A DNA stretch of 64,000 bases from Bacteroidales bacterium. GTDB taxonomy: Bacteria; Bacteroidota; Bacteroidia; Bacteroidales; UBA932. Under the pieces are notes generated by a model, which did no database searches, had not been told where the DNA came from, and was given only the letters and a program-made list of their open reading frames with translations. Made by a program: the position numbers and the translations under genes. This document shows, in pieces, positions 25,920 through 35,098 of the stretch (the first letter of the stretch is position 1; every line of letters begins with the position of its first letter). Where the stretch lies: contig JAFYUS010000030.1 in NCBI GenBank assembly GCA_017549505.1, positions 1 through 64,000 of the forward strand, read 5' to 3'.

Positions 25920-27542
25920 ATGAACAGAAGAAACATCATCGCCATCGCCATGGCATCCGCCATGTGCCTTTTTTCATCATATCTGTCGTCTGCGCAGTCC
26001 CAGAGCTTCAAGCTGGGACAATGGACCGAAATACATAATTCGATCATCAAGGAGCTGAACCGCTCCTATGTCGACACCCTTCCTGTCGACAGGATCATGA
26101 GAGCAGGCGTGGATGCCATGCTGGATGAGCTGGACCCATACACCATCTATATCCCCGAAGAGGAGAACGAGGACCTTCAGATGCTGATGTCGAAGACATA
26201 CGGAGGTATCGGAGCCATCATCCATAAGAAGAAGGAAGATAACGTCATAATCAATGAACCATATGCCGGCTCGCCGGCACAGAAGTATGGCCTTGTCTGC
26301 GGAGATGAGATCATTGCGATCGACGGAGTGCCTACCAAAGGCCTGGAGTCGAAGGAGAGCAGCGACAGGATGAAGGGAAAGCCCGGTACCAAGGTGGTGT
26401 TCAAGGTCAAGAAGGTAAGGACAGGCGATACTCTTGATATAGAGATAATAAGAGAAAGGATCCATTTTCCGGACGTAGAGTATGCCGGAATGTTGGATGA
26501 TACTACAGGCTATATCCTCCAGAGCGGCTTTACCGATAATGTCTCAGGAGAGATAAGAAGCAAGTTCCAGGATCTCAAGAAGCAGGGCATGAAGAGACTG
26601 GTCCTTGATCTTCGTGGAAACGGCGGCGGACTGATGAGCGAGGCTGTCAACATCCTGTCTCTCTTCGTTCCAAAGGGATCCCTTGTGGTGACTTCAAAAG
26701 GAAACAGACCTGAATCCCACAGGGAATACAGGACTTCCAACGAACCGGTCGATACGCAGATTCCTATTATCGTGATGATCGATTCCGGATCGGCATCCTC
26801 ATCGGAAATCGTCGCAGGAGCGCTTCAGGACCTTGACCGCGCGACAATCATGGGCAAGAGAAGCTACGGAAAGGGACTTGTACAGTCGATAGTACCTCTT
26901 GCATATAACGGCCAGATGAAGGTCACGACCGCGAAGTACTATACTCCAAGCGGACGTTGCGTACAGGCTATTGATTATTCGAACAGAAATGAAGACGGCA
27001 GCGTAGGTCATATCCCGGATTCGCTGACAAGGGAATTCAAGACAGCTTCCGGCAGAATCGTCCGCGACGGAGGCGGAATCACTCCCGACGTGGATATTCC
27101 TGTGCAGGATTACAGCAGGCTTGTCTATTCGCTCGTCCTTGGAGGTGTCCTTGATCAGTATGTCATCGACTATGCCCGCAGACATGATTCAATTCCTGCT
27201 GTGGATGACTTCCATTTCAGCGATGAGGATTTCGAAGACTTCATCAGGTTTGCAAAGACTCAGGAGTTTGATTACAGAAGCAGCGCAAAGACCCTTTATG
27301 ACCAGATGAAGAAGGAACTGGTGAAGGATGGTCTGGCCGATGCCATGAAGCCTGAACTTGAAGCGATGGAGAAGGCCCTGGAAATGGACAAGGAACGATT
27401 CATCCGTATAAAGAAGGATGAGATCATTCCGTTCATCGAAGAAGAGATAGCGGTACGTTACTGGTTTCAGGAAGCCGGTATAAAGGTCCGTCTCCGTTAT
27501 GACGAACAGCTGAAGAAGGCTCTAGAATCCCCTATGATATGA
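25920..27542 (+). CDS. C-terminal processing protease (S41, CtpA-like)
   Basis: A 540-residue periplasmic protease with an N-terminal signal (MNRRNIIAIAMASAM to SSAQS). A helical N-terminal part contains YVDTLPVDRIMRAGVDAMLDELDPYT. The PDZ domain (about 75-165) has GIGAIIHKK and AGSPAQKYGLVCGDEI. The catalytic core has LDLRGNGGGLMSEAV, the Ser segment MIDSGSASSSEIVAGAL and the Lys segment GKRSYGKGLVQS. S41 proteases trim or degrade envelope proteins from the C-terminus. The start at 25920 gives the signal peptide; ATG 25872 would overlap the promoter box. The stop shares an ATGA with the next gene. Confidence 0.93.
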   Translation: MNRRNIIAIAMASAMCLFSSYLSSAQSQSFKLGQWTEIHNSIIKELNRSYVDTLPVDRIMRAGVDAMLDELDPYTIYIPEEENEDLQMLMSKTYGGIGAIIHKKKEDNVIINEPYAGSPAQKYGLVCGDEIIAIDGVPTKGLESKESSDRMKGKPGTKVVFKVKKVRTGDTLDIEIIRERIHFPDVEYAGMLDDTTGYILQSGFTDNVSGEIRSKFQDLKKQGMKRLVLDLRGNGGGLMSEAVNILSLFVPKGSLVVTSKGNRPESHREYRTSNEPVDTQIPIIVMIDSGSASSSEIVAGALQDLDRATIMGKRSYGKGLVQSIVPLAYNGQMKVTTAKYYTPSGRCVQAIDYSNRNEDGSVGHIPDSLTREFKTASGRIVRDGGGITPDVDIPVQDYSRLVYSLVLGGVLDQYVIDYARRHDSIPAVDDFHFSDEDFEDFIRFAKTQEFDYRSSAKTLYDQMKKELVKDGLADAMKPELEAMEKALEMDKERFIRIKKDEIIPFIEEEIAVRYWFQEAGIKVRLRYDEQLKKALESPMI

Positions 27543-28156
27543 TAGCACTATTTGATTTTGACGGTGTCGTTATGGACACCGAACCTCAGTATACAGCCTT
27601 CTGGAACCAGAAAGGAATGGAATATTTCGGAGTCGAGAACTTCGCATACACGATAAAGGGACAGACTCTTGTCCAGATTTTCGAGAAGCATTTTCCCGGA
27701 AGGGAGGAAGAGCAGAGAAAACTGATCGCGATGGTCGACGATCTGGAGCGCAACATGATTTTCGAATATGTTCCGGGAGCATTCGAATTCATGTCATCCC
27801 TTAAGACCGCAGGAATCCCTATGGCAATCGTGACAAGTTCAGGTAAGGCTAAGATGGGACAGGTGCTTCAGGAGCATCCTGAGCTGGCTGCTCTTGTTGA
27901 TGTAGTTCTGACCGGTGAAGATTTCGAGAGGTCGAAACCCGATCCAGACTGCTTCCTGAAAGGCATGAAGCACTTCCGGGCAACCCCGGAAGAAACGCTT
28001 GTCTTTGAAGATTCATTCCACGGTCTGTCTGCAGGCCGCGCTTCCGGCGCCCGTGTCGTCGGCCTCGCCACGACAAACAGCCGCGAAGCCATCGCCCCCT
28101 ACTGCGACATCGTCATAGACGATTTCACCGGCTTTACCATCAACGACATCTTGTAA
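27539..28156 (+). CDS. HAD family phosphatase, beta-phosphoglucomutase-like
   Basis: A 205-residue HAD hydrolase. Motif I is DFDGVVMDT (D6 nucleophile, D8 acid), motif II is AIVTSSG, motif III includes the Lys of RSKPDPDCF, and motif IV is VFEDSFHGLSAGRASG. The cap helix bundle lies between residues 15 and 80. This subgroup includes beta-phosphoglucomutase and small sugar phosphatases; the exact substrate is unknown. Translationally coupled to the protease gene by an ATGA overlap. Confidence 0.85.
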   Translation: MIALFDFDGVVMDTEPQYTAFWNQKGMEYFGVENFAYTIKGQTLVQIFEKHFPGREEEQRKLIAMVDDLERNMIFEYVPGAFEFMSSLKTAGIPMAIVTSSGKAKMGQVLQEHPELAALVDVVLTGEDFERSKPDPDCFLKGMKHFRATPEETLVFEDSFHGLSAGRASGARVVGLATTNSREAIAPYCDIVIDDFTGFTINDIL

Positions 28157-28176
28157 TAGCTTGATTAGCAATGTTA

Positions 28177-28328
28177 TATGCAAACTGCGTGCTGCCAAAA
28201 GGGAGCACGCAGTTTGCATAACGTATTGTTAGTTAACGTGTTATGAAATACCCCGGACCCCGGATGTGCGCGAGCGGAGCATTTTCCTATGCTCCTGCGG
28301 AGCGAGCAACATCCGGGGTCCGGGGTAT
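28177..28328 (+). repeat. double hairpin element, copy 1 (A1 + B1)
   Basis: A1 (28177-28220) is a perfect 17 bp stem (TATGCAAACTGCGTGCT and complement) with a 10-base loop. B1 (28248-28328) is a perfect 20 bp outer stem (28248-28267 with 28309-28328) around a conserved core with GGAGCAT/ATGCTCC and two CGGAGC. A second copy at 33597-33746 matches through both hairpins and the linker (AGTTAACGTGTTA). No T-run follows either stem. It lies between converging genes, so it could end or protect both transcripts. Confidence 0.85.
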
Positions 28329-28345
28329 CATGTAAGACATCGGGA

Positions 28346-31300
28346 TCAGTGGGTTTCTGTACAGTCAGCGTATGTTACAAGTGTTGTGTAACCGCCTCCG
28401 ACCAGTGGAAGTCCGCTGCCGCTTGTGTCCTTCGAACATGAACATACGGCAGATTGTTCTCTCTGAACGGACTCGTTTATGTGTACATATCCAGCTATGC
28501 CGGCAGTATATGGATAGTGCTCTGTATTATTCAGCAGGGAGACAATACCTGAATTTTCGCAAGAATTAAGTATAAAAGAGCTGAATCTAAGGTAACCTGC
28601 TATTCCCGCTGTATACGAATATTGGCCTCCTTCGCTGGAAATGGCTCCGCTGTTATTGCAGGAATCAATGATGACTGTATCCCAGGCATATCCCAGAATA
28701 CCGGCTGTATAATTGTTAGAACGGCATTCACCTCCGGTAATATCTGCTTTATTATGGCTGTTCTGTATATACAGATAGGTAGAGAGTGTGCTACCTGCAA
28801 TGCCAGCAACGTACATGTCTGTTCCATCCTTTGAAGTCACGTTGACATTTCCTTCATTGATGCAGCCGATGATGGATGGGATGGGCTTATATTTGTTCTC
28901 CTCAGCGAAATATTTACTTTTACCCGAAGCATTTCCTGCTATTCCCGCCATCTCACAATAATGTGCAAATCCGCAATTGACTTCTCCTTTGTTGACACAA
29001 TCCGATAATATGATATTAGCTCCACCAGCGAGTCCGCCTACAGAAGCTTTCAGAAGTACTGGAGTGCCAGAATAAGTGAAATCAGAAATGTTCTGGTTAT
29101 AACATATATCAGCATTGTTTATACAGTTGGAGATGATGTCGCTGCTGTAGTTGCTGCTCACAACTCCTGCGAATCCTCCGGCTGATATCGTACCGCGCTT
29201 GAAGTCAAGGTGGACCTCGCCATCATTGGTACAATCAACTGCTGCTGCAGACAAGATGCCGAACAATCCTCCGACATATGCTTCCTCTATGACGTTATAT
29301 ACAGGAGTTGCAAGGATCTTACCGGTATTTGAAGCGTTCCTGACTTCAGTTACATAGCATGATCCGGCAAGTCCTCCAATGTGCATGTTGTTTATGCCCA
29401 GATGCTCACCGGTGAAGGTGGCACCTGTAATGTCTGCATAATTATTGACATCGGTCAGTTTTACATCATATTGCTCCGCCATCACGCCAGCTATACCTCC
29501 AATAAATGCCATAGGATCATCATAGTATTCAATGACATTTATCTCAGGTCCGTATATCGGTGAATAATTGTTCAGTTCCGAGGCACTGTCATTAAAATAG
29601 CACTCACCGAATATACCTCCAGTAAAGGAAGTGTCATATCCTGCTCCGTATACTTTACCTCTGTTGGTAAGTCCTTTGGCACTGATGTAATAGCCATGTC
29701 CGACAAGTCCTCCTATATATGCGTTAGCCGTCAACGGGGATATGTTGCCTCCCCTGATCTCGCCTTTGTTCTCACAGTCAGTTATCGATCCTGAAGTCAG
29801 GTATCCGACCATACCGCCCATACACAGATACAACAACTGATCTGCAGTCAAATCACCGCTTTGGACATTTCCTGTATTGGTGCATGAGGCAATTTCCACT
29901 CCCTCGCCATATCCGACCAGAGAGCCTATATAAATTCCATTTTTAGGGATAGGAGCCTTCTGCACATCAACAGAAACCGCCATGTTGAGATTCTTGACAG
30001 AAGGTGGCGGATAATTGTAGAACTCACGGCAGATACCGAACAGACCGAAATAAAGGTTGTATTTATTGTCAAGCTGTGAGACTGGTACCATCTTTCCGGT
30101 GATTGTATGGCCTCCACCGTCAAAATGACCTGCAAATGCCTTATATGCGTCAAAATGGTTTATAGGTCCCAGTCCCATTCCGATAGGAGTCCAGCCCTTG
30201 GCCTGAATGACATTTCCGGAACCGTCGACTACGTCATAGTCGCTGTCGATCTCTATGTCATGGGTAAGACGGTAATGTTTGCCCATGGTCTTGAATGTCT
30301 TTTCATCATCATAATCGTTCTGCTCATAAATATCTTCATCTCCGTAATTAGCCTGATCGATAAGCCACTGGAGGTCGTTTGCGGTGTGGATGATATATGG
30401 ATCGTTCTCGGTTCCGCTGCCAGGCACGAAGGTGGAAGCCTCGATGCCGTTGTACCATCTGTAACCGCCTGCGCCGCTCTGGTTGACTGTAACTGTGTCC
30501 TTATGTTCTGTTGTTTTTGACTTGAACACTATGTATCCGTTACGTCCCTGAACTTCGCTGTTGGCAGCGACAACAAATGAACGGGTACTTTCAGCAAGTG
30601 CCTTGGTGTCTGCGATGCTGATCCAGCTGTCCTTTATCTCTACGTCATAATCAACGGTGGATTTGACCTTGACTTCTATAGTTCCTCCGTCCTTTACGAC
30701 ATTGTACAGTTTTTCTTCGACATATAGGGTGTCCTTAGCCTGCTGGACAATACTGATCGCTTCATGATCATTGCTTCTTTCCAACCTTACATAAACCTCG
30801 CTCTTTCTTGGCTCGTAGCCACTGTTTTCCTCTATTGCAATAGTCAGTGCGTAATCTTCCAAAGCTTTGGTCTCGACAATGGAAATCCATTCCTTACCCT
30901 CTGCAGCCACCTCATACTGTACAGGAGAGCTTGCCTGCAGGGCTATTTCCAAGGTCTGCCTTTCAGAAGACAGATCGAATTCCTTCTCCGGTATTATGAT
31001 GCCGCTCATCGCTTCCTGGGTGATGAAGATGGTTTCAGCGTAGTCCGAATCCTTCTTGCCCACCTGTACCTCGCAATATCTTGGTTCATAACCGGTATTG
31101 GCGGCAATCTTCAGAACGACCTTCTTCTCTTCCAGAGCCTTGGTCTCCACATGTGACACCCAGTCCTTTGCCTCATCAGGAATAAGGATTTCAATGTCTA
31201 CATTGGTCTGCACCTCAAGTTCGATGTTCTGTTCTTCGCATGAGATAAAACATTCTGCAGGAGAGACAAGGATGGCATCTGCAGCGACCTGATTTACTGT

Positions 31301-31882
31301 AATTGTCATGGTCTCATCAGTGCTCTCATTGATGATGTCTATCAGACCTGTTCGTGAATCATAACCCTCATTGGACATGACATCAAACAGCAGAGTCTCT
31401 GTTTCCAGCGCCTTGCTTTCTGCCAGGGTGATCCAGTCGACATCTATCTCCACGGAATACTGTACGTTTGCCTGGACAGTAACCTCCAGCTGCTGTGCAT
31501 CGCTTGATATGTTATATTCGTTTTTCGGAAGAACGACTCCTGTGTCCGCCTCCTGTTTTACATTCAGTGTGGCTGTGAGGTCGCCGGACTTGAAGGTAAT
31601 GCTGCCGGAACGGCCATCATATGCGGCGTTTTCCTTTACGGTCACTGTGACCTGAACTTCCTTTTCATTTCCTTCACCTCCTGACGGACTTACAGTACAC
31701 CAGTCAGGGGCAGATACGGTCCATTTGTTATTGCAAAGCAACTTGATGGTGGTGCTGCTGCCTTCGGCAGGAGCATCGATTGAACTCTGTGAAACGGTAA
31801 GAACCGGTTCCACCTCTGTTTCCTTGTTGCAGGATGCAAAAAGGAAAGGGATCAGCAATGTCAATAAAACAAGTCTTTTCAT
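28346..31882 (-). CDS. multi-BACON, GLUG-like repeat surface lipoprotein
   Basis: A 1178-residue lipoprotein (MKRLVLLTLLIPFLFASC, Cys 18). After the lipobox come five BACON-type beta domains of ~90 residues, each closing with a VxQ-like strand (LNVKQEA, ITVNQVA, IFITQEA, ISIVQQA, VTVNQSG). Four of the five contain a WxxxxETKALE-like segment. Residues ~490 to the end are a GLUG-like repeat domain: GSGTENDPYIIHTANDLQWL opening, a YRLTHDIEID strand, then a dozen short units with GG(I/L)(A/V)G motifs and Cys-Asn steps, likely a beta-helix. No catalytic motif. Probably a surface adhesin or glycan-binding protein. It is divergent from a TPR-LuxR regulator gene. An ATG at 31906 is an alternative start. 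Confidence 0.85.
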   Translation of the reverse strand: MKRLVLLTLLIPFLFASCNKETEVEPVLTVSQSSIDAPAEGSSTTIKLLCNNKWTVSAPDWCTVSPSGGEGNEKEVQVTVTVKENAAYDGRSGSITFKSGDLTATLNVKQEADTGVVLPKNEYNISSDAQQLEVTVQANVQYSVEIDVDWITLAESKALETETLLFDVMSNEGYDSRTGLIDIINESTDETMTITVNQVAADAILVSPAECFISCEEQNIELEVQTNVDIEILIPDEAKDWVSHVETKALEEKKVVLKIAANTGYEPRYCEVQVGKKDSDYAETIFITQEAMSGIIIPEKEFDLSSERQTLEIALQASSPVQYEVAAEGKEWISIVETKALEDYALTIAIEENSGYEPRKSEVYVRLERSNDHEAISIVQQAKDTLYVEEKLYNVVKDGGTIEVKVKSTVDYDVEIKDSWISIADTKALAESTRSFVVAANSEVQGRNGYIVFKSKTTEHKDTVTVNQSGAGGYRWYNGIEASTFVPGSGTENDPYIIHTANDLQWLIDQANYGDEDIYEQNDYDDEKTFKTMGKHYRLTHDIEIDSDYDVVDGSGNVIQAKGWTPIGMGLGPINHFDAYKAFAGHFDGGGHTITGKMVPVSQLDNKYNLYFGLFGICREFYNYPPPSVKNLNMAVSVDVQKAPIPKNGIYIGSLVGYGEGVEIASCTNTGNVQSGDLTADQLLYLCMGGMVGYLTSGSITDCENKGEIRGGNISPLTANAYIGGLVGHGYYISAKGLTNRGKVYGAGYDTSFTGGIFGECYFNDSASELNNYSPIYGPEINVIEYYDDPMAFIGGIAGVMAEQYDVKLTDVNNYADITGATFTGEHLGINNMHIGGLAGSCYVTEVRNASNTGKILATPVYNVIEEAYVGGLFGILSAAAVDCTNDGEVHLDFKRGTISAGGFAGVVSSNYSSDIISNCINNADICYNQNISDFTYSGTPVLLKASVGGLAGGANIILSDCVNKGEVNCGFAHYCEMAGIAGNASGKSKYFAEENKYKPIPSIIGCINEGNVNVTSKDGTDMYVAGIAGSTLSTYLYIQNSHNKADITGGECRSNNYTAGILGYAWDTVIIDSCNNSGAISSEGGQYSYTAGIAGYLRFSSFILNSCENSGIVSLLNNTEHYPYTAGIAGYVHINESVQREQSAVCSCSKDTSGSGLPLVGGGYTTLVTYADCTETH

Positions 31883-32000
31883 AACCATTGAATTTAGTCG
31901 TATCAAATTATATATCAGTAGTTAAATATACATAAAACTGATGATTGCAGTAGGCTCGAAGTGTCAAACTAAGTATATTTACTTACATAAACCCGTTTAC

Positions 32001-32036
32001 ATCTGATCAGATTCGTCCATAGAATAATTAAATTTG
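32001..32036 (+). promoter_or_regulatory. palindrome and -7 box before the TPR-LuxR gene
   Basis: ATCTGATCAGAT (32001-32012) is a perfect 12-base palindrome. It lies 16 bases before TAAATTTG (32029-32036), a match to TAnnTTTG, and so occupies the place of a -33 element. An activator or autoregulatory site is plausible. Confidence 0.45.
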
Positions 32037-32058
32037 TATAATCATATGAATTTACGTC

Positions 32059-33552
32059 ATGTCTTTGTTGTTAACTATACTTCTGATCATTGCGGATATT
32101 CCGCAGGAACTCTATTCATCATATTGTGACAAGCATGTCATTGATTCCGTGTATAACGAATGCAGCCGGATTGCGGCAGAGGACTATCCGGTCGATGCAG
32201 ATGCCGGAGCAGACTACTGTCTGGCAGACTGGGCATATGGAGTAAGTCTGGTCGATCTTTCTGCATATTCTCTGGAAAAAGCTTTGGAAAAAGAACCCTC
32301 GGACATGATTCTGCGTGCAGACTGTCTTAGTCTGGCAAGTGCTGTCGCCCGATTGAAAGGGAATCTGTCCGCAGCCATAAAATATGCAGAAGATTGCCTT
32401 ATCATTGATCGCAGGAATGGTAATGATGAATACATCAGCTCGTCTCTGAACAACATAGCAGGACTGTATATGACCCATGGAGATGCAGTTACGGCGCGGA
32501 AGTATATTGATGAGGCAATCGGACTGGAAAGGAAACTGGGCCGGAGAGCTTATCTGGCCATCAGGTACGGCGTTGCCTCCGAGATCTATCTGAAACTGGG
32601 CGAAACCGCACATGCTCTTGAGTTTGCAGATGCTGCACTCCAGCTTGACAGCATTGACTGCAGGTGGGATAAGGTTGCCGTCAGACGAAGTCAGAAAGCA
32701 GGGGTACTTATGGAGTTGGGTCAGGATGATCAGGCTCGTAAGGAACTTGAAATGGCTGTTCCGATCTTCAGGGATGGCAATAATCTGAACTCGCTTGCAA
32801 TATCGCTTGCACAGCTCGGTGAGATTGCTTTCAATGCCGGTGATATTATGGCTGCTGAAAAAGCATACGAAGAATGCATTGAAGTGTGCATGAATACCGG
32901 CAACAAGTATATCGAGTCGAGGGCCAGGAAAGACCTGTGGCAGATGTATCGGGAAAATAATAAGGACAAGGGACTTCTGCATCTGGAACGATATGTCGAG
33001 CTTCAGAACCAGCTGACCGGCGACAAGACCTTGGAGCTCATGCAGGATTTCAATGTAAGGTATGATACATTGAAGAAGGAGCAGACCATCGCACTTCAGA
33101 AGAACAGGCTCATATACTTGTCCATCGTACTGCTTCTGTTCATTGCTCTTGCTGCATCCGGTGCATTTCTGGCTGTGTTCAAGAACAAGGCTGCGAAGGC
33201 GATGGAGGAAAAGAATGCCCTGCTGGTGAAGTCAAATCTGGATAAGGACCGTCTTCTTGCAATAGCGAAGGCCCAGATTCCGAAAGAGATAACTGATGAG
33301 ATACTTTCAATAGCATCATCTACGGAGGCCATACCTGCCATAAAGCTTACCAGGAGAGAAATGCAGATTGCTGAACTTTGTGCCAAGGGAATGATAAGCA
33401 AGGAGATTGCAGACAGACTTGGCATTTCCCAAAGGACGGTCGAGACTCACAAGAACCATATATATAAGAAACTCGGTATAAACAATACTGTAGAACTTAT
33501 GCAGTATATTCAGAAGGTATTTGCTGATCAGACACATCCAAATACCCAATGA
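32059..33552 (+). CDS. membrane-bound TPR-LuxR transcriptional regulator
   Basis: A 497-residue protein. A short N-terminal hydrophobic stretch (MSLLLTILLIIAD, probable signal) leads to ~300 residues of TPR helices (NNIAGLYMTHGDAVTARKYIDEA, LAQLGEIAFNAGDIMAAEKAYEE). One membrane helix follows at ~351-373, then a coiled coil, and a C-terminal LuxR-type helix-turn-helix at ~430-485 (LTRREMQIAELCAKGM, ISKEIADRLGISQRTVETHK). The topology suggests a periplasmic TPR sensor tied to a cytoplasmic DNA-binding domain, a form common in Bacteroidota. It is divergent from the multi-BACON lipoprotein, its likeliest target or partner. Confidence 0.88.
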   Translation: MSLLLTILLIIADIPQELYSSYCDKHVIDSVYNECSRIAAEDYPVDADAGADYCLADWAYGVSLVDLSAYSLEKALEKEPSDMILRADCLSLASAVARLKGNLSAAIKYAEDCLIIDRRNGNDEYISSSLNNIAGLYMTHGDAVTARKYIDEAIGLERKLGRRAYLAIRYGVASEIYLKLGETAHALEFADAALQLDSIDCRWDKVAVRRSQKAGVLMELGQDDQARKELEMAVPIFRDGNNLNSLAISLAQLGEIAFNAGDIMAAEKAYEECIEVCMNTGNKYIESRARKDLWQMYRENNKDKGLLHLERYVELQNQLTGDKTLELMQDFNVRYDTLKKEQTIALQKNRLIYLSIVLLLFIALAASGAFLAVFKNKAAKAMEEKNALLVKSNLDKDRLLAIAKAQIPKEITDEILSIASSTEAIPAIKLTRREMQIAELCAKGMISKEIADRLGISQRTVETHKNHIYKKLGINNTVELMQYIQKVFADQTHPNTQ

Positions 33553-33596
33553 TATTAGAGCGTAAAATATAACCCACTGTAAATCAATGAGAATAG

Positions 33597-33746
33597 CAAA
33601 CTGCGTGCTCCCCAAAGGGAGCACGCAGTTTGTATAACGTCTTGGTAGTTAACGTGTTACGAAACACCTCGGACCCCGGATGTGTGCGAGCGGAGCATTT
33701 TCCTATGCTCCTGCGGAGCGAGCCACATCCGGGGTCCGAGGTGTTT
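33597..33746 (+). repeat. double hairpin element, copy 2 (A2 + B2)
   Basis: A2 (33597-33632) is a perfect 16 bp stem (CAAACTGCGTGCTCCC) with loop CAAA. B2 has a perfect 23 bp outer stem (33662-33684 with 33724-33746). Order, spacing and orientation equal copy 1. In B two stem positions differ from copy 1 and in each case the partner base differs to match (T-A to C-G, C-G to T-A). It lies between the converging TPR-LuxR and U32 genes. Confidence 0.85.
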
Positions 33747-33769
33747 TGCAGCCAATCTGACAGCCGGGA

Positions 33770-35098
33770 TTATTCAGCTTTCCAGATATAGACCTTGTCG
33801 CTGCGACGCAGGCGGGTCTCCTCGATGGCCTTGCAGGCAACTTCGTTACAGCCGTCGCCGCAGAGGCTGAGAGCCTCTTCGCGGGCTCCGGGAACAACCT
33901 TGCTCCAGTCTATAGGAATCGAGCAATATGTACCCTTTGATGCTTCATCGACAGGCTTCAGGTCTACTCTGATCTCAGGAACTGTATATTCCACACATCC
34001 TGAGGTAGGTCCTATGATCAGTATCTTGTCTCCGACAGTCAGAGTGTTGGACTCTACGAGGATCTCTGCAACGCCAAGGCGGCCGAACCAGTTGGTTATC
34101 TTTCCGCAGTATACCTTCTTGCGGGTCGACGTGCTGCCGTATACGTCGCACCATTCTCCGAGGCGGGCACCCTGGTAGTATCCGTCCCAGAATCCTCTGT
34201 TGAATACCTCTTCAAGCTCCTTCTTGAACGATGCGCCGAGTTCCGCTGTATAGGTTCCGTCGCACACAGCGTCAGCTGCGCGACGGTAACATGATGCCAC
34301 TCTCTTTACATATTCCGCCGAACGGGCACGGCCTTCGATCTTGAATACTGTCACTCCCGCATCTATGATCTTGTCCATGAACTCGATGGTACACAGGTCT
34401 TTAGGCGACATGATGTACTTGTTGTCGATTTCGAGCTGCATGCCGGTTTCGCGGTCCTCGACCTTATAGGCACGGCGGCAGAGCTGGTAGCATGAGCCTC
34501 TGTTTGCGGATGCTCCGTATTCGTGGAGACTGAGGTAGCACTTTCCTGAAATCGCCATGCAGAGGGCTCCGTGTGCGAACATCTCGATCTCGACCAGACG
34601 GCCCGAAGGACCGCATATATGGTCGCGGTCGATGATGGCCTTGATTTCCTTTACCTGTCCGAGGTTCAGCTCTCGTGCGAGGACGATGACGTCCGCGAAC
34701 TGGGCGTAGAATCTCAACGCCTCGGCGTTCGAGATGCTGAGCTGTGTGGATATATGTACCTCCACACCGATCTGACGGGCGTATATGATTGCCGCCATGT
34801 CGGATGCGATGACGGCTGTGATGCCGGCCTCTTTGGCCGCATCGAGGGTACGCCTCATGTCTTCGAGATCTTCTCCGAAGAGTGCGATGTTGAGCGTCAG
34901 GTATGTCTTTACTCCATATTCAGAACAGATGCGTACGATCTCTGCGAGATCGGTCATCTTGAAGTTGTTCGCCGAGTGCGAACGCATGTTCAGTTTCTCG
35001 ACTCCGAAATATACTGAATCAGCTCCTCCTTGTATGGCTGCGTGCAGGCACTCGAAGTTGCCGGCAGGAGCCATGATTTCCAGTTTCCTATGTTCCAT
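33770..35098 (-). CDS. peptidase U32 family protein (TrhP-like)
   Basis: A 442-residue protein of the U32 collagenase-like family. The N-terminal barrel has ELxAPAG-like EIMAPAGNFECLHAAIQGGADSVYFG. The U32 signature region has EIEMFAHGALCMAISGKCYLS with clustered cysteines (GSCYQLCRRAY), fitting a metal cluster. The C-terminal ~80 residues are a small beta domain. Relatives TrhP/YegQ and RlhA make hydroxylated bases in tRNA or 23S rRNA, and this protein most resembles the TrhP group; protease activity is doubtful for this branch. It shares one base with the upstream polyprenyl synthase gene (TAATG). Confidence 0.85.
   Translation of the reverse strand: MEHRKLEIMAPAGNFECLHAAIQGGADSVYFGVEKLNMRSHSANNFKMTDLAEIVRICSEYGVKTYLTLNIALFGEDLEDMRRTLDAAKEAGITAVIASDMAAIIYARQIGVEVHISTQLSISNAEALRFYAQFADVIVLARELNLGQVKEIKAIIDRDHICGPSGRLVEIEMFAHGALCMAISGKCYLSLHEYGASANRGSCYQLCRRAYKVEDRETGMQLEIDNKYIMSPKDLCTIEFMDKIIDAGVTVFKIEGRARSAEYVKRVASCYRRAADAVCDGTYTAELGASFKKELEEVFNRGFWDGYYQGARLGEWCDVYGSTSTRKKVYCGKITNWFGRLGVAEILVESNTLTVGDKILIIGPTSGCVEYTVPEIRVDLKPVDEASKGTYCSIPIDWSKVVPGAREEALSLCGDGCNEVACKAIEETRLRRSDKVYIWKAE

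Noticed and set aside
28177..28328. Type A and B hairpins as ordinary rho-independent terminators
   Set aside because: None of the seven copies has a T-run after the stem, and B contains a conserved core with its own repeats. They may still shape RNA 3' ends, so they are listed as repeats.
28177..33746. The bracketed 5 kb segment as a composite transposon
   Set aside because: No transposase or recombinase is encoded inside, and the elements have no terminal inverted repeats or visible target-site duplications. Exchange by homologous recombination remains possible.
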